The position numbers and the translations under genes were made by a program. This document shows positions 47,401 through 56,124 of a stretch of DNA of 64,000 bases, piece after piece. The notes under the pieces were generated by a model that saw nothing but the letters and a program-made list of their open reading frames with translations, was not told the origin of the DNA and ran no database searches. Every line of letters begins with the position of its first letter. The first letter of the stretch is position 1. This stretch comes from Nectonema munidae (lineage: Eukaryota > Nematomorpha > Nectonematoida > Nectonematidae), in contig JAUIRK010000046.1 of assembly GCA_030549495.1 (NCBI GenBank), positions 496,001-560,000 on the forward strand, read 5' to 3'.

Positions 47401-50400
47401 AGTAAATTAAATGTTCATTAAATTAGCATTTAAAAATTACGAACAAATATCGTCCACACCTAACTTTTCTATTTATTTTACACACCTGAAACAAAAAAAC
47501 ATCCAGACATACATACATACATACATACATACCAGTACATAGATACATACATAGAATTCATAGTTAGGATTAGTGTAAGTGTTAGCATTAGTGTCGAGAT
47601 TAGATTAAGTGTTAGCGCAATCGTACATAAAAACATTCACATATGCATATTTTGACATTCTTGACACAAATTTTCCAATATATTTGTATTTTAATACACG
47701 TTTAACAAAGAAACATCAAGAGTTCATACATACATACGAATACATACTACATATATATTGACATAAGACACCCATATACTGAAATACTTAAATCGCAAAA
47801 ACAGCGGTATAGCAATTTATATTGCACTAACTTTCATTTTTCACATAGATTGAATCCCAATTATTCATTCAAACAAAATAATACAAAAATGTTGAAGTAA
47901 ATGTTTTAATAAAAGGGTAACTTGACAGTTTTCAAACATAATGTTAAAACCATGCCTGTGGAGTCGGAGGCGATGATTTTAAAGGTACAGGAGTCGGAGA
48001 TTCGGTATCTAACAAAATTTAGGAATCGGAATCAGAGTCGAAGTCTAGTTTTTTTAAGTATTTAAATAAAGGAAAAAATAGTTTTATTGTGTATAAGCAT
48101 ATGGAGTGGTTCTTCTTTGATCGAGGAAGTGAAGAGTTTTTACAGTCAGATATTTGGCCTCCAACGCAGGAAACATGCTTAAAACACCGATTAACCTCAA
48201 ATAAAAGGAATTTAATGCCTACCATTTTCTTTGGCAGTGGTGGAGGTAGCGACTCCGTGCTTCTCAATGCTATTCTTGACATCTTGACTACACAAGCCAG
48301 AGGCTTCTGCAAATCCTAAGTAATTGTACGAGCCAAAGTTGATAGCCGATATGATCTTGCCAGTCTGTCTAAATACAAAAGAATCAAGTGATCCGGTGGG
48401 ACGTCGAATAAAAGCACTAACTGGTAGCTGAGGTTTCCATCTAAAGAAACTTTTTCCTTTATCTTGATGATGACACCGGGCACAGATCCCACAACTTGGA
48501 AAAGAGCATCCTTGCATCTGATAAAAATATTTCTGTTGTAAAAGCTTTCAAAACTGGAAAAAAGAGGTGGAAAATGCTAGAAAAAAAAAGAAAGTGTAAT
48601 CAAGCAAAAGATAAATTAGCTTTCATTTATTCAATATGCATGCAAGGATACGTTCATTCAAATAATATAAATTAAAACGAAAAAAGGCTAAGTGAGCATG
48701 GTGGAAAAACTTTATTAAAATTTGGATTGCACAGAGGTAATCTTCATCATAATAATTATAATAAATGCGTTGACTTTTATAGCTTCAATTAAAAAGACCC
48801 CCAAAATGTTTGAGCTTTGAAAGTGTGGATTTGCTTTACACCGCCCTAAACACGAACCCCCTTCCTCTTCACAAGGGTTAGGGCTCGACACAGGATCAAA
48901 TCTTCCTTGCTCATCGTTTGACAAAAGCGCTGCAATTGTGCTTCTCGATGAAAACAAGATAGGCATCGATACCTTCACCTTATATTTCGCGTTAAGGAAG
49001 TTTTGCTTTGAAAACTTTTAAACAGATCATCTTTTTATCAACATGTTGAAAACAATTTAGGTCTTAAAAAGATTTTTAAACTCTATCCTAGCACATCCTT
49101 ATAAATTGTAAGATTAATTTGTATCTTTATAAGATATATCATTTTGTTTGCTTTGCCTTATTCTTCATGTTGTGCTGCTCTTGGTTTAGCAAAGAAATGA
49201 AGGTCCAAGATTAATTCTTTTTATAAGACACAGAGAACAAATGATTCGATACCTCTAATACTTTGCGCAAAAATGATAATTAGGTTTGAGTTTTAGGATT
49301 AGAGTTTATCCTACCATAGAGCGAATTGGCGTAAATCAGTGAAGAAATGTAAATTGAACTCTATTTAAAAAAAATTATATCTTTCCACTAGGAAAGTGTA
49401 CTCAAAATTCAAGACACCGTGAAATAACTTGATTGGAAGTTTACTATTGCAGCGATAAAAAGCATGGAACAAAAAAAGACAAAATAATTTAAAGAAAAAT
49501 TTGAATTCGTAAAGTTCTCGCACTCTCCTAAATAGAGAGTCAGTTATCTAGTTCTATTGATATTTAGTTGGTATTATAAATAACTGTATAAGCTCTTTCG
49601 AAAATTTATTTGCTGGAGAGGAGCGGTTATTCCACTTACTAAAAATCTTAGCCTAAGCTCAATACTGTTTAGATCCCTTTCTCGCCCTGCCCCCAACTTC
49701 TCAATATCCGTCCTTCCAACTGCATTTCAAACTTCAGCAACCTTTCCTCATTCAAGTCATATTTGCTCACTTTTCGTGGAGATGCCTCTTTTTGCATTTA
49801 ACTAATAACTGAAATGTATATATTTTCCGACCGACAGTTTTTTTTTACCGTTGTTCAATTAATATAATAATAGAAGCTAAAAAAGGTGAAACACGACGCA
49901 TTTTAGAAAAACTTTCATTAAATAAAATGCAATATGATTGCAATGATCTTGAGTTACCCGTTTATAAATCCCGTTACACACCTAGACCATTTGGGGTAGA
50001 TGCAGCGCCATTACGTGACTTTGGCACCCCAAGGCAAAGTTTAGAATGGTGCCCCAGGCCAAAATTTTAGCGCCCATTTTGCCAAGCTACGCACATAAAT
50101 AATAGTAAATAAATTATAGGAAATTGAAACACCATTTTAAAAGAATAATCTTACAAAATGAATGAAAGCTTTCATATGTGTTGTACTTTGACAAAAGGTA
50201 TTAATGACACCGTAAATATTCATTTCCATTATAATTAAAATCAAATTTAATTTTTTTTCTCATTTGTAACAATTGAGGGATGTATATATTTTTTATATTT
50301 GCCTTACCAAAGAAGTGTCGCCCCCGGGAATATGCTCTCTCTGTCCCCCTGTATGTGAGGGACCTAGGTAGATGTTAATTTTGCCGCCCTTCAAAAGTTC

Positions 50401-53400
50401 AAATAACAGTTAAAAACGCCGAAAACTGAATTACATAGGTTCGCAAAATAGGAAGAAAAACTGTAGCAACCATGACATATCAAATTAAGCTCGGAAAAGA
50501 ATCTAACCGCATACCGCAAATCATATAGCAAGGCAAGGTAAAAATAAATTTGCGCGAAAAAATAAAAAAAGAGTAGGGGCCTTATTACTTTTTCTCCGCA
50601 TCTGACTCTTCTAACGAAAGAATTTACAACGGTGCGAGGTTTTGCCGAAATAGCAAGGAATAATCCAAAATAAATCCAAACCTCAACTTTTTATTATTTT
50701 AAATACACGTTTACAACTGAAAGATAATTTTTAATAAACTGAAACAAACCGAAATCTCAAAAATCTTAATGTTTAAAACAAATTAAAAAAATAAGATGTA
50801 TTTCAATGTTTTGAACTATTTCAAATGAAAAATAATTTTTTTAATTCTTTATGAAAAATTTATATAAAAAAATATTTTTAATGAATTTATTTTTCATTCT
50901 AAATAGTTAAAAACATTTTAATACATCGCATAATATTTAATTTGTTCGAAAAAAATCATTTTTTTCCAAAAAGTTAAGATTTCAGAAAGTTTAATGTTTA
51001 TTTCGTATTATTTCGGTGAAGAGTTATACCCAACAAATATACATTACTCAGTCAAAAGGAGGATATTGAAATTGGGTATTTAAACGAAAAGATACAACAC
51101 ACTATGTAGAGTACATACAAATTTCAAGTGTTTATTCTACATAACCTTCACTGGAATGAAATACCCCTAAAGGCACATACACACATACCCTACAAAGTCA
51201 TTTCATGCAAATAAATACGATTGTCTTATCTAATGACAAAATGATAAAAAAAAATCTATGTTATGCAGAAAATGAAAACTGTTTTATTATCACAACTATA
51301 AGATTAGGTTGAAGTTGAAACAGTGATAAAATGTGAACTTAGCAAATATCTTGCAATAACAAACTGAAAAAACGTTAAGAATTCTGAAATGTTTTATTCA
51401 TGGACCAAGGGTTTTTCATTGAAGTTATTTCAACCATAGTATATTCAAACCAAAAGTCAATTCAAAATACATGTATGAAAGGAATACAGATAAGTCGACA
51501 TTTGAGCACCATAATTTAATTTCTAAAAATGGTCTCCGACTTATGCGTCGAACACAAAATGCAGGCCCAAATAATAAACAAGTTTATGTTACATATATAT
51601 GAATTAATGTATCTTTTCCTGTGACAAGTCAACGAGCTACACAAGGCTTAATTTGTCAAACTTTTATTTACTTGCTGATGAATTACAGTAAAACTTAGCT
51701 GTTTAAAAGTTGGGTTGACTTATACACCGAAAATATACATTGAATTTATTAAACATTTTGTTAGCAAAATGGACGATCTTTCAAACAGAGACTATTGGAA
51801 AATAAGAAATAAATTTATGACATATGTTACACTCTTATTAGTACGACAGATATGTCATAAACATAGGCTATGTAATCACCATATTTTTGGGACTTCAAGA
51901 GGATAAGTTTTTCAGCAAATCGAAATCGTCCATTTAAATTTATGTAACTTTTCAAGGAAATGTTTATTTATAATAAATTTTACATCAAAATTCATTTTTA
52001 GTAATACATTATCAGAAAATCAAGGTTAGCATATGTGCAGATCAGAACAGTAAAAACATCCATCTGAACCTGCTCTAAAATGATGATATTTTTAAGAAAT
52101 GAAACTATGATATCACAGTAATGTTAAAGGAAAGTTAGAAGTGTATATTCAGGTATGCTTATTTTAGTAGGAAAAAACTGTAAGAAAAACTGTTAGTTTA
52201 ATTAATAAAATTTTTTAATTTCTGCGGAGCACACAGTTAAATAAAGACAGCCAACAGAATGTTTTAATGAGAATATAAACAAACATACTATCGAAGTCAT
52301 AGTTTTGCACATAAATAAAGTGTAAAAAACTTGATGTAAAACAATAGGACTCAGCCTAATTCGACTTATGATTTCCGTGGATTTTATCCAACAGCTAGAC
52401 TTATACTCCAAATCACTTAGTCTGAATAATACTGTATACAGTGCTCTGTAAGCGTGCTGACAAGATATTGAATTTCACCATATTCTGTATTATAGAAATT
52501 AAGAAATGACAAATGTGTAAATCATTTTCATATACTACATTTTATAAAAATTGTAAACTATTGCTTTAGTGCTTGTTTTATTAATCATTTTTCACTTTGG
52601 TTCATTCAAGTATGTCTGGCCTAACTGTACACCATGACGTAGTTCTAGTTCTGCAATTTTTGGATATTTACTAAACGGCCATTCTTCTTTTGCCAAAACA
52701 TAGCTAATGTCTATCAGTTTTCGAACTTTTTGCTCCTCTTCAACAGAAGCAGAGTATACACATCTCCCAATAGGAGTTGACTTGTAAATATCTATGATAG
52801 ATGCAGGTTTGTGTTCAAGATTTAAAGCTTTGTCATGCATACTGACTTTGAATGTTTGACAACATTGTCTTTCTTTAAGACAGTGTTCTTGATGCCTACT
52901 ATGAAAGAGGGAGTAAAAATTCTCACTGCGTTCAGCTTTGTCTCATGTTTTTGACACAAATCACAAGATATTGTGTGCACCATGCCATTTGTCTCTGAGT
53001 ACTTTAGTCATTCTTTCTTAGGATCAAGTTCTTTTGTCCATTTTTGAACAGTATACAATTTTACACCACTTGTCATTTTGATCGAAACAATTTACATACA
53101 AATAAACACTAAAAATAATGTCTTTAAAAAACGATAATAGCAAATAGCATTAAGTTAATCAAGGCTATATACATTGAACAGCTGATCGATCATCACGGTC
53201 GCACACACACGCTCCGCCAGCGTAATTGCATCGCAGTGACGGCGATGCACATTTGAAAATTGAATAGCAAATCTCCGATTTTGTATCGCAAAATGCGATG
53301 AGATACCGATTAAATTATACCCTGTGTGTTAGACAATATTCATAAATCTTGCGTTTATTTATAAGTTCATATTTAAGAGATACATATGACAACAAAGATG

Positions 53401-54090
53401 AATGCGAATATTTATCCACATAAAGTGAATAATTATTGATATAATCAATTTATAGCAATGTATGTGATCTTTCTTGTAGGATATAATTTCACTAATCCGG
53501 TTTAATAACGTGGAAATGACATCACACCAAAACAATAATATATCATCATCATATAAATTCGATGTAAATATTAAAAATCACCACTCACATTTCTTGACTT
53601 TTTTGTTTTGCAAATATAATTTCTGAAAAATATAATTAAGGATACTACGAAAGAAAATAAATCAAGAAATAACGATATAGATAGGGTGGGTTAACCATTA
53701 AGCAAAATAGACACGTGATAAAATAGATAATAAACTAAATATATCTACTAAAAAGTCAAATAGCAGCCAAAATGTGAGTCAAATACCATAAATGATTGCA
53801 AAAACATTTTCCAGCGCCCCAAACCGAGGATAAAACGTGTTTATCTAATTGTTCGTCAAATATGGAAATATTATATTGGTAATATAAGATATAATCACGG
53901 AACAAAAAAAAATTTAATGATAAAATACCTTTGTTTCTTCATCAAGAAGGAAACTCTTTTTCTCCAGGCCCAAACGCCGAATAGCATCACGAATATATCC
54001 AACAAGTATTAACACTAGATAAGAGAAATAAGTAAGGACGGCACTTTTCAATGAAATGTCGTTTTCAGTGTCTATTGATTTAGGAATTTT
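29353..54090 (-). CDS. SPTLC2: Serine palmitoyltransferase, catalytic LCB2 subunit (ten exons recovered)
   Basis: Condenses serine with palmitoyl-CoA, the first step of sphingolipid synthesis, as a PLP enzyme at the ER membrane with an LCB1 partner. Exons on the minus strand: 54090-53929, 48576-48422, 48368-48223, 40279-40155, 40056-39963, 37969-37864, 37804-37585, 33968-33842, 31855-31720 and 29482-29353; 1401 nt or 467 codons. All junctions are GT-AG and all phases agree. A membrane segment ([19 protein letters not shown]) comes first, then [61 protein letters not shown] and [14 protein letters not shown] with the PLP lysine, ending in GHTKEMLDK. Human SPTLC2 has about 560 residues; the first exon and the short C-terminal exon are missing. 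Introns run from 53 bp to about 8 kb and are full of transposons. Confidence 0.9.
30133..30680. mobile_element. hAT MITE, 548 bp
   Basis: The left end is CAGGGGTTCTCGACC and the right end, on the minus strand, CAGGGGTTATCAACG. Flanking octamers GGATAGAG and GGTTAGAT agree at 6 of 8 positions, consistent with an aged 8 bp duplication. Non-coding. Lies in an SPTLC2 intron. Confidence 0.65.
30681..31719. other. SPTLC2 intron sequence, nothing recognised
   Basis: A B-box-like AGTTCAAACCC near 30.96 kb is too isolated to call a tRNA or SINE. A 63-codon minus frame at 30.7-30.9 kb was not recognised. Confidence 0.3.
31720..31855 (-). CDS. SPTLC2: SPTLC2 exon ([10 protein letters not shown] block)
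   Basis: Acceptor TTTTAATAAAG, donor [28 protein letters not shown] aligns with [20 protein letters not shown], and [15 protein letters not shown] with DSPVVPLMLYMPAKI. Divergent but consistent in frame and phase. Confidence 0.82.
32097..32415 (-). repeat. GTCGGAGTC-rich repeat, inverted copy in SPTLC2 intron
   Basis: On the minus strand it reads TATCTAACAAAATTTAAG, CATATGGAGTGCTGCTTC, then TTAGTCGAAGTCTGC and GCGAGTCGGATTATTC, colinear with the copies at 42.3 and 45.1 kb. The 74-codon minus frame here faintly resembles SPTLC2 but is repeat sequence. Confidence 0.65.
32416..33841. other. SPTLC2 intron, nothing recognised
   Basis: AT-rich. Plus frames of 78-79 codons at 33.0 and 33.6 kb have no known relatives or exon context. 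Confidence 0.3.
33842..33968 (-). CDS. SPTLC2: SPTLC2 exon ([11 protein letters not shown] block)
   Basis: Acceptor TTTTATGCAG, donor [30 protein letters not shown] and [17 protein letters not shown] align with ELIDYLRTHSHSAVYATSL and SPPVVEQIITSMKCIMG. Confidence 0.88.
33969..37584. other. SPTLC2 intron, 3.6 kb, nothing firmly recognised
   Basis: Contains several unassigned frames, the longest a 120-codon minus frame at 36458-36820 ([17 protein letters not shown]) and a 103-codon plus frame at 35812-36123. Neither resembles a known family. No repeat ends were found. Confidence 0.35.
37585..37804 (-). CDS. SPTLC2: SPTLC2 exon with PLP-binding lysine
   Basis: Acceptor CTCCTTTTTCAG, donor AAAG|GTTAGA. 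Contains [37 protein letters not shown], and [19 protein letters not shown], where the lysine of TFSKSF should form the Schiff base with PLP. This is the longest and best conserved exon. Confidence 0.92.
37864..37969 (-). CDS. SPTLC2: SPTLC2 exon (RPWKKI block)
   Basis: Acceptor CTACTTAAG, donor [28 protein letters not shown] then [16 protein letters not shown]. Separated from the next exon by 59 bp. Confidence 0.88.
37970..38908. other. SPTLC2 intron, AT-rich, nothing recognised
   Basis: No coding similarity, inverted repeat or tRNA-like box was seen. Confidence 0.35.
38909..39050 (+). repeat. tRNA-derived SINE, family A
   Basis: Reads GAGTATGGTTCTG, TGGATTCGAACACC (B box) and CTGCAATTTGTGCCTTCTCG in the same order as the other copies. 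Moderately diverged. Inserted antisense to SPTLC2 in an intron. Confidence 0.65.
39963..40056 (-). CDS. SPTLC2: SPTLC2 exon (SDSLNHAS block)
   Basis: Acceptor ATTCTTTAG, donor [24 protein letters not shown] aligns with GCLILSDELNHASLVLG, with the active-site histidine kept and E changed to S, and [13 protein letters not shown] with RLSGATIRIFKHN. Confidence 0.85.
40155..40279 (-). CDS. SPTLC2: SPTLC2 exon ([13 protein letters not shown] block)
   Basis: Acceptor AATTTTAG, donor [27 protein letters not shown] and [17 protein letters not shown] align with human [20 protein letters not shown] and FATNSMNIPALVGK. Confidence 0.85.
40590..41063 (+). mobile_element. 5'-truncated RTE-type LINE tail
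   Basis: The 131-codon frame 40605-41000 encodes the RTE/BovB C-terminal region: [53 protein letters not shown] and [15 protein letters not shown], then [12 protein letters not shown]. The frame is open, so the insertion is fairly young. It ends in a (GAA)n-like tail at 41043-41060, normal for RTE. The RT domain is lost by 5' truncation. It is inserted antisense in an SPTLC2 intron. Confidence 0.85.
41064..41856. other. Spacer with GTTAG-rich patch
   Basis: 41663-41721 is rich in GTTAG/TTAGTG and ends GTTAGCGCAATCGTACATA, a segment also found near the end of each 2.8 kb tandem unit. Otherwise unassigned. Confidence 0.45.
41857..42760 (-). pseudogene. Tc1/mariner transposase remnant, internally deleted and interrupted
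   Basis: On the minus strand the N-terminal helix-turn-helix ([20 protein letters not shown] then [15 protein letters not shown]) lies at 42760-42546. A GTCGGAGTC repeat (42545-42331) interrupts it. The middle follows as [20 protein letters not shown] (42206-42108), then the C-terminus: [19 protein letters not shown] and [19 protein letters not shown], ending TGA at 41857. Between middle and C-terminus the catalytic core with the first aspartates is gone; only the SFPDINPL..W block of the DDE domain remains. It also has frame changes. The family is the large IS630-Tc1-mariner group whose C-terminus reads PSSPDLNPLDYFVW..RFRSRLEAVI. It lies in an SPTLC2 intron. Confidence 0.75.
42331..42545 (+). 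repeat. GTCGGAGTC-rich repeat in tandem copy 1
   Basis: Motifs in order: GGAATCGGAGTCGATG, TCGGTATCTAACAAAATTT, TTTTTTAAGTATTTAAATAA, AAGCATATGGAGTGGTTC, AAGTCGGAGCACGC. It sits inside the mariner remnant between its helix-turn-helix and middle parts, showing insertion into the transposon. No coding capacity and no clear Pol III boxes were seen. Confidence 0.7.
42996..44520 (+). pseudogene. Decayed gene of the [12 protein letters not shown] family, copy 1
   Basis: From ATG at 42996 the plus strand encodes [20 protein letters not shown] (a CxxC pair), [37 protein letters not shown] and [19 protein letters not shown], a second cysteine-rich block. It continues in pieces: [101 protein letters not shown], and [11 protein letters not shown] near 44450. 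I recall a large multi-copy arthropod family with this layout ([28 protein letters not shown]) but no established function; copy number suggests it travels with a mobile element. Several stops and frame changes make it a pseudogene. The 136- and 64-codon frames here are parts of it. Confidence 0.7.
44707..44748. repeat. CATA microsatellite, tandem copy 1
   Basis: Four CATA units, then CCAGTACATAGATACATACATAG.. in broken phase. Copy 2 has two more units, a useful length difference. Confidence 0.7.
45145..45360 (+). repeat. GTCGGAGTC-rich repeat in tandem copy 2
   Basis: Same element as in copy 1, a little closer to consensus at its right side (TTAGTCGAAGTCGGAAGTG). Confidence 0.7.
45361..45577 (-). 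pseudogene. Mariner helix-turn-helix fragment, second copy
   Basis: Duplicate of the N-terminal part of the mariner remnant ([20 protein letters not shown] on the minus strand). It was carried by the tandem duplication and has no transposase remainder. A 72-codon minus frame covers it out of register. Confidence 0.7.
45814..47330 (+). pseudogene. Decayed gene of the [12 protein letters not shown] family, copy 2
   Basis: Tandem duplicate of the preceding pseudogene with the same blocks and nearly the same damage, so most decay predates duplication. Small differences (such as LEPTDHS versus LERTDHS and a short deletion near 46517) arose afterwards. Minus-strand frames of 84 and 115 codons here are shadows. 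Confidence 0.7.
47507..47555. repeat. CATA microsatellite, tandem copy 2
   Basis: As in copy 1 but about two units longer. Confidence 0.7.
47889..48142. repeat. Tandem unit, truncated copy 3
   Basis: Repeats the first about 254 bp of the unit, including most of the GTCGGAGTC repeat, then leaves homology after GAAGAGTTTTTAC, 81 bp from the end of an SPTLC2 exon. Confidence 0.85.
47953..48142 (+). repeat. GTCGGAGTC-rich repeat in truncated copy 3
   Basis: Same element, cut at its right end where copy 3 ends. Confidence 0.65.
48223..48368 (-). CDS. SPTLC2: SPTLC2 exon (GSYNYLGFA block)
   Basis: Acceptor TTGTATTTAG, donor [22 protein letters not shown] is invariant in the family. The family-typical STRQ..G is replaced by STTAKENG. 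The exon start lies only about 430 bp left of a SINE and its 3' side about 80 bp right of the truncated third copy of the tandem unit. Confidence 0.85.
48422..48576 (-). CDS. SPTLC2: SPTLC2 exon (FESFYNRN block)
   Basis: Acceptor TTTTTCTAG, donor [23 protein letters not shown] aligns with VSLYQDFENFYTRN, and VVGSVPG with PICSVPG. Followed by a 53 bp intron, the shortest in the gene. Confidence 0.85.
48577..48881. other. SPTLC2 intron, nothing recognised
   Basis: AT-rich sequence between the exon acceptor and a SINE fragment. Confidence 0.3.
48882..48990 (+). repeat. Partial tRNA-derived SINE, family A
   Basis: GGGCTCGACACAGGATCAAATC then CTCATCGTTTGACAAAAGCG, GCTGCAATTGTGCTTCTCG and ATGAAAACAAG match the body and tail of family A; the A-box end is missing. 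Confidence 0.6.
48991..49994. other. SPTLC2 intron, nothing recognised
   Basis: AT-rich. A pyrimidine-rich stretch at 49.68-49.80 kb has no recognised coding content. Confidence 0.3.
49995..50374. mobile_element. Possible old hAT-like insertion
   Basis: The octamer GGTAGATG occurs at 49995-50002 and again at 50367-50374. The sequence just inside the left copy starts CAGCGCC, as hAT ends do, and the interval holds several GC-rich blocks (GGCACCCCAAGGC, GGTGCCCCAGGCC, TCGCCCCCGGG) unlike the surrounding DNA. The right end does not finish in CTG, so this is tentative. Confidence 0.3.
50375..52591. other. SPTLC2 intron, unassigned
   Basis: AT-rich. GACTTAT/ATAAGTC motifs recur around 51.50-51.73 and 52.36 kb (AAGTCGACATTTG, CGACTTATGCGTCG, TTGACTTATACACCG), suggesting an unrecognised repeat. 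ATTTAAACGAAAAGAT at 51081 resembles the end of the MITE at 4.07 kb, but no partner was found. Confidence 0.3.
52592..53080 (-). pseudogene. hAT-related zinc-finger gene fragment (N-terminal part)
   Basis: On the minus strand the blocks are [18 protein letters not shown] (from the ATG at about 53076), [15 protein letters not shown] with the first zinc ligands, [13 protein letters not shown], then [20 protein letters not shown] and [11 protein letters not shown] in the 82-codon frame. The order W..C..C..VKH..H, then AKE..PF.K.P.L..L....GV.LG..Y, is that of hAT-derived proteins such as KIAA1586, C17orf113 and ZNF862. One stop and one frame change are visible and nothing of the DDE or dimerisation part follows, so I call it a transposon remnant in an SPTLC2 intron. 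Confidence 0.65.
53081..53928. other. SPTLC2 intron, unassigned
   Basis: A GC-richer patch at 53.18-53.26 kb (CACACGCTCCGCC, GCAGTGACGGCGATGC) may be the 5' end of the hAT-related element. Otherwise AT-rich. Confidence 0.3.
53929..54090 (-). CDS. SPTLC2: SPTLC2 exon with N-terminal membrane helix
   Basis: 54 codons, phase 0 at both ends, acceptor ATTATTTTAG and donor [29 protein letters not shown] plus [12 protein letters not shown] aligns with human [22 protein letters not shown]. An upstream exon must supply the ATG. Confidence 0.85.
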
Positions 54091-55039
54091 CTAAAATAAT
54101 TACAAAATTTTAAATATTTGAAGATTAAAAATAATAAATAGTGGGATTTGTTTTAAAAAAATATTAGTAATAAAATACTATCAAGTAAAATTTAGATTAA
54201 CGATAACTTAAAAATAGCCGAATGCATCATAATAAATACATGAAAATTTTATAAACATTTTTAAAGGTAGAAAAATTATGATCGATACTTTGCATTTTCG
54301 TATATCCTTGTTTGATTTGTATTTATTTTTCGTTGGTTTCATTTTCACAATGGAATAAAAATAATCAAAAAAAATAATTCTGCTAATTATAATTTTTTTT
54401 TTAACAACAGCAATGCATACATTTTTTTCTAATAAAGAGGTTATCTAAGGTGTAGACTAGATTTCTTCAAGCATTTTCAAAAAGCAAGTTAACTTTTTCA
54501 TGTCTAGAACAAAAATGTTTGCTTCATTTTTATCAAATTTCATCCTTAAAACAAAATTTACAAGTAAATGGCATATAGATTCGACGATAACGTTTTCCCA
54601 AAACTTTAAATCATGAAGGAAAGATTTGTTGTCAAAAAATTAAATTTGTAATATGAATCGACTTATGTTTTGCCTTAAATATGCTCACATTTTTTTAAGT
54701 TTAATTTATCATTTAGGGAAAATGTTAATTTTATGATATTTATGAGGGATATGAAAACTCAATTAAATTGCAAATGATATCTGAAAACAAGAGTTTGGTG
54801 CAATGTTTGCCTTCGATGTGGATGATATAATCCATATGGCTAATAGTAATTAAAACTTTTCAATTATATTAGTAAAAGTGTATCATTCTAATAAACTGTA
54901 GATTTTGGACAACGGATTGAGCAATTAAGATTCCTTATAAACAATATTTTGCTATATTTGCTTAAATAGTAATTATATGATGTATAAAATTAATATGCAT
55001 TGATCACATATTTAGTCATATATAAATGTTGTGTCACTA
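54091..55039. other. Upstream of the first recovered SPTLC2 exon
   Basis: Should contain an intron and, possibly, SPTLC2 exon 1 with its start codon. No short coding segment could be singled out. AT-rich. Confidence 0.3.
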
Positions 55040-55690
55040 TACCTTAATTACACCACTTCTTCTTCCATCAAAAATTCTAATTCCTCTTTCCCATAAAGAA
55101 AAGCTCACTTTTGGTCACCTCAGGTTGCATAAAGATAGCCTCTGACGTCATATAAAACCTCATTTACCGTAAAATATTGAACGCAAATTTCAATTTCAAA
55201 AACATTACCTTACCTCCATAAAAAAACGAAAATATTTTCTGGATTAGCTTTCTCAACTTCTAACAACCCCTGGTAAACTATTTAACATTTTAAAAACCAA
55301 AAAATCTTAGCTCTTTTTTTCGACCAGCTTCTCCTAAAAACATGTTCAAATAATCCTCTCCTCAAACCACCATTTCTATCTTCTATTTTTCGATCAAACA
55401 TTACATCCTCAGATAATCTTGATAAGTCTGCAATACGCTTACATGACTCTAATATAACAACATCCATAGTTTATTGTGTTTTTCCTCCAATCAGGACAAA
55501 AATCTCACAATTTATTAATTACCTAAAAGCTAACTCTGCACCTAACTTTGATCAAATATCCTCTTTTTATATAAAAAAATATTTTAATCTTCTATGTGAT
55601 CATATTCTTTTTACAAATCTTATCTGTAACACTCTCATTTCTACTCTATATTGAAAATTGGAAAATGGTAACCATGTACGGGCATTGTGA
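55040..55690 (+). mobile_element. LINE-e fragment, linker before RT
   Basis: 55425-55640 (plus) translates as DNLDKSAIRLHD, then ISQFINYLKANSAPNFDQIS and FYIKKYFNLLCDHI. This is the conserved LINE segment just before RT (..I..LK..KSPG.D.I...LLK..). The sequence then reads LYWKLENGNHV, where KVIPLYKKG is expected. The catalytic RT domain does not follow. A minus frame of 61 codons here is a shadow. Confidence 0.6.
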
Positions 55691-56124
55691 TGTATTGATT
55701 GCCATTTCAATCATTAGTTTCATTCTTTGCTGATAATCAAGAGTTATGATGCGTTATCAATATGTGAGCATCATATCTTTGTGATTATACCGAACACTTG
55801 AAGAAGAGCAAGTGTGTAATGAGTGATTAATAAATAATGAATAGTGCACACCTGTTTATTTTTCTATCTATGGAGAACTGAGGTGTGGGTAACAAATTTC
55901 TTTTTTTTCTAAAACCGAGTCAACTTTGAGCATAAAAATATATATCTTTCATACTTATTTATTATAAATAATTAAAGTTAAAAATTCTTTTAAATTAAAA
56001 AAATATTTTTTCTTTTTTTAGGTTTTTTTTTGGTTCCGATCTAGTTAAATTTCACTCTATAATTTGAATATGATTTAATATTTAAATTCAATGTATTTAT
56101 TTTTTTTAAAGTAAATAAATCATA
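55691..56124. promoter_or_regulatory. Presumed 5' region of the p53-like gene
   Basis: Holds T-rich tracts and a plausible acceptor (TTTTTTTTAAAG) just before TAAATAAATCATAATG, suggesting a 5' UTR intron. No clear core promoter motif was identified. Confidence 0.3.

Larger units (their letters stand above)
45081..47888. repeat. 2.8 kb tandem unit, copy 2
   Basis: Colinear with copy 1 over its whole length (2808 bp). The mariner C-terminal part that lies left of copy 1 is not repeated, so the duplication started inside the mariner remnant and is younger than it. Confidence 0.9.

Noticed and set aside
48019-48312. 97-codon minus and 76-codon plus frames as genes
   Set aside because: They span the end of a tandem copy and an SPTLC2 exon out of frame.
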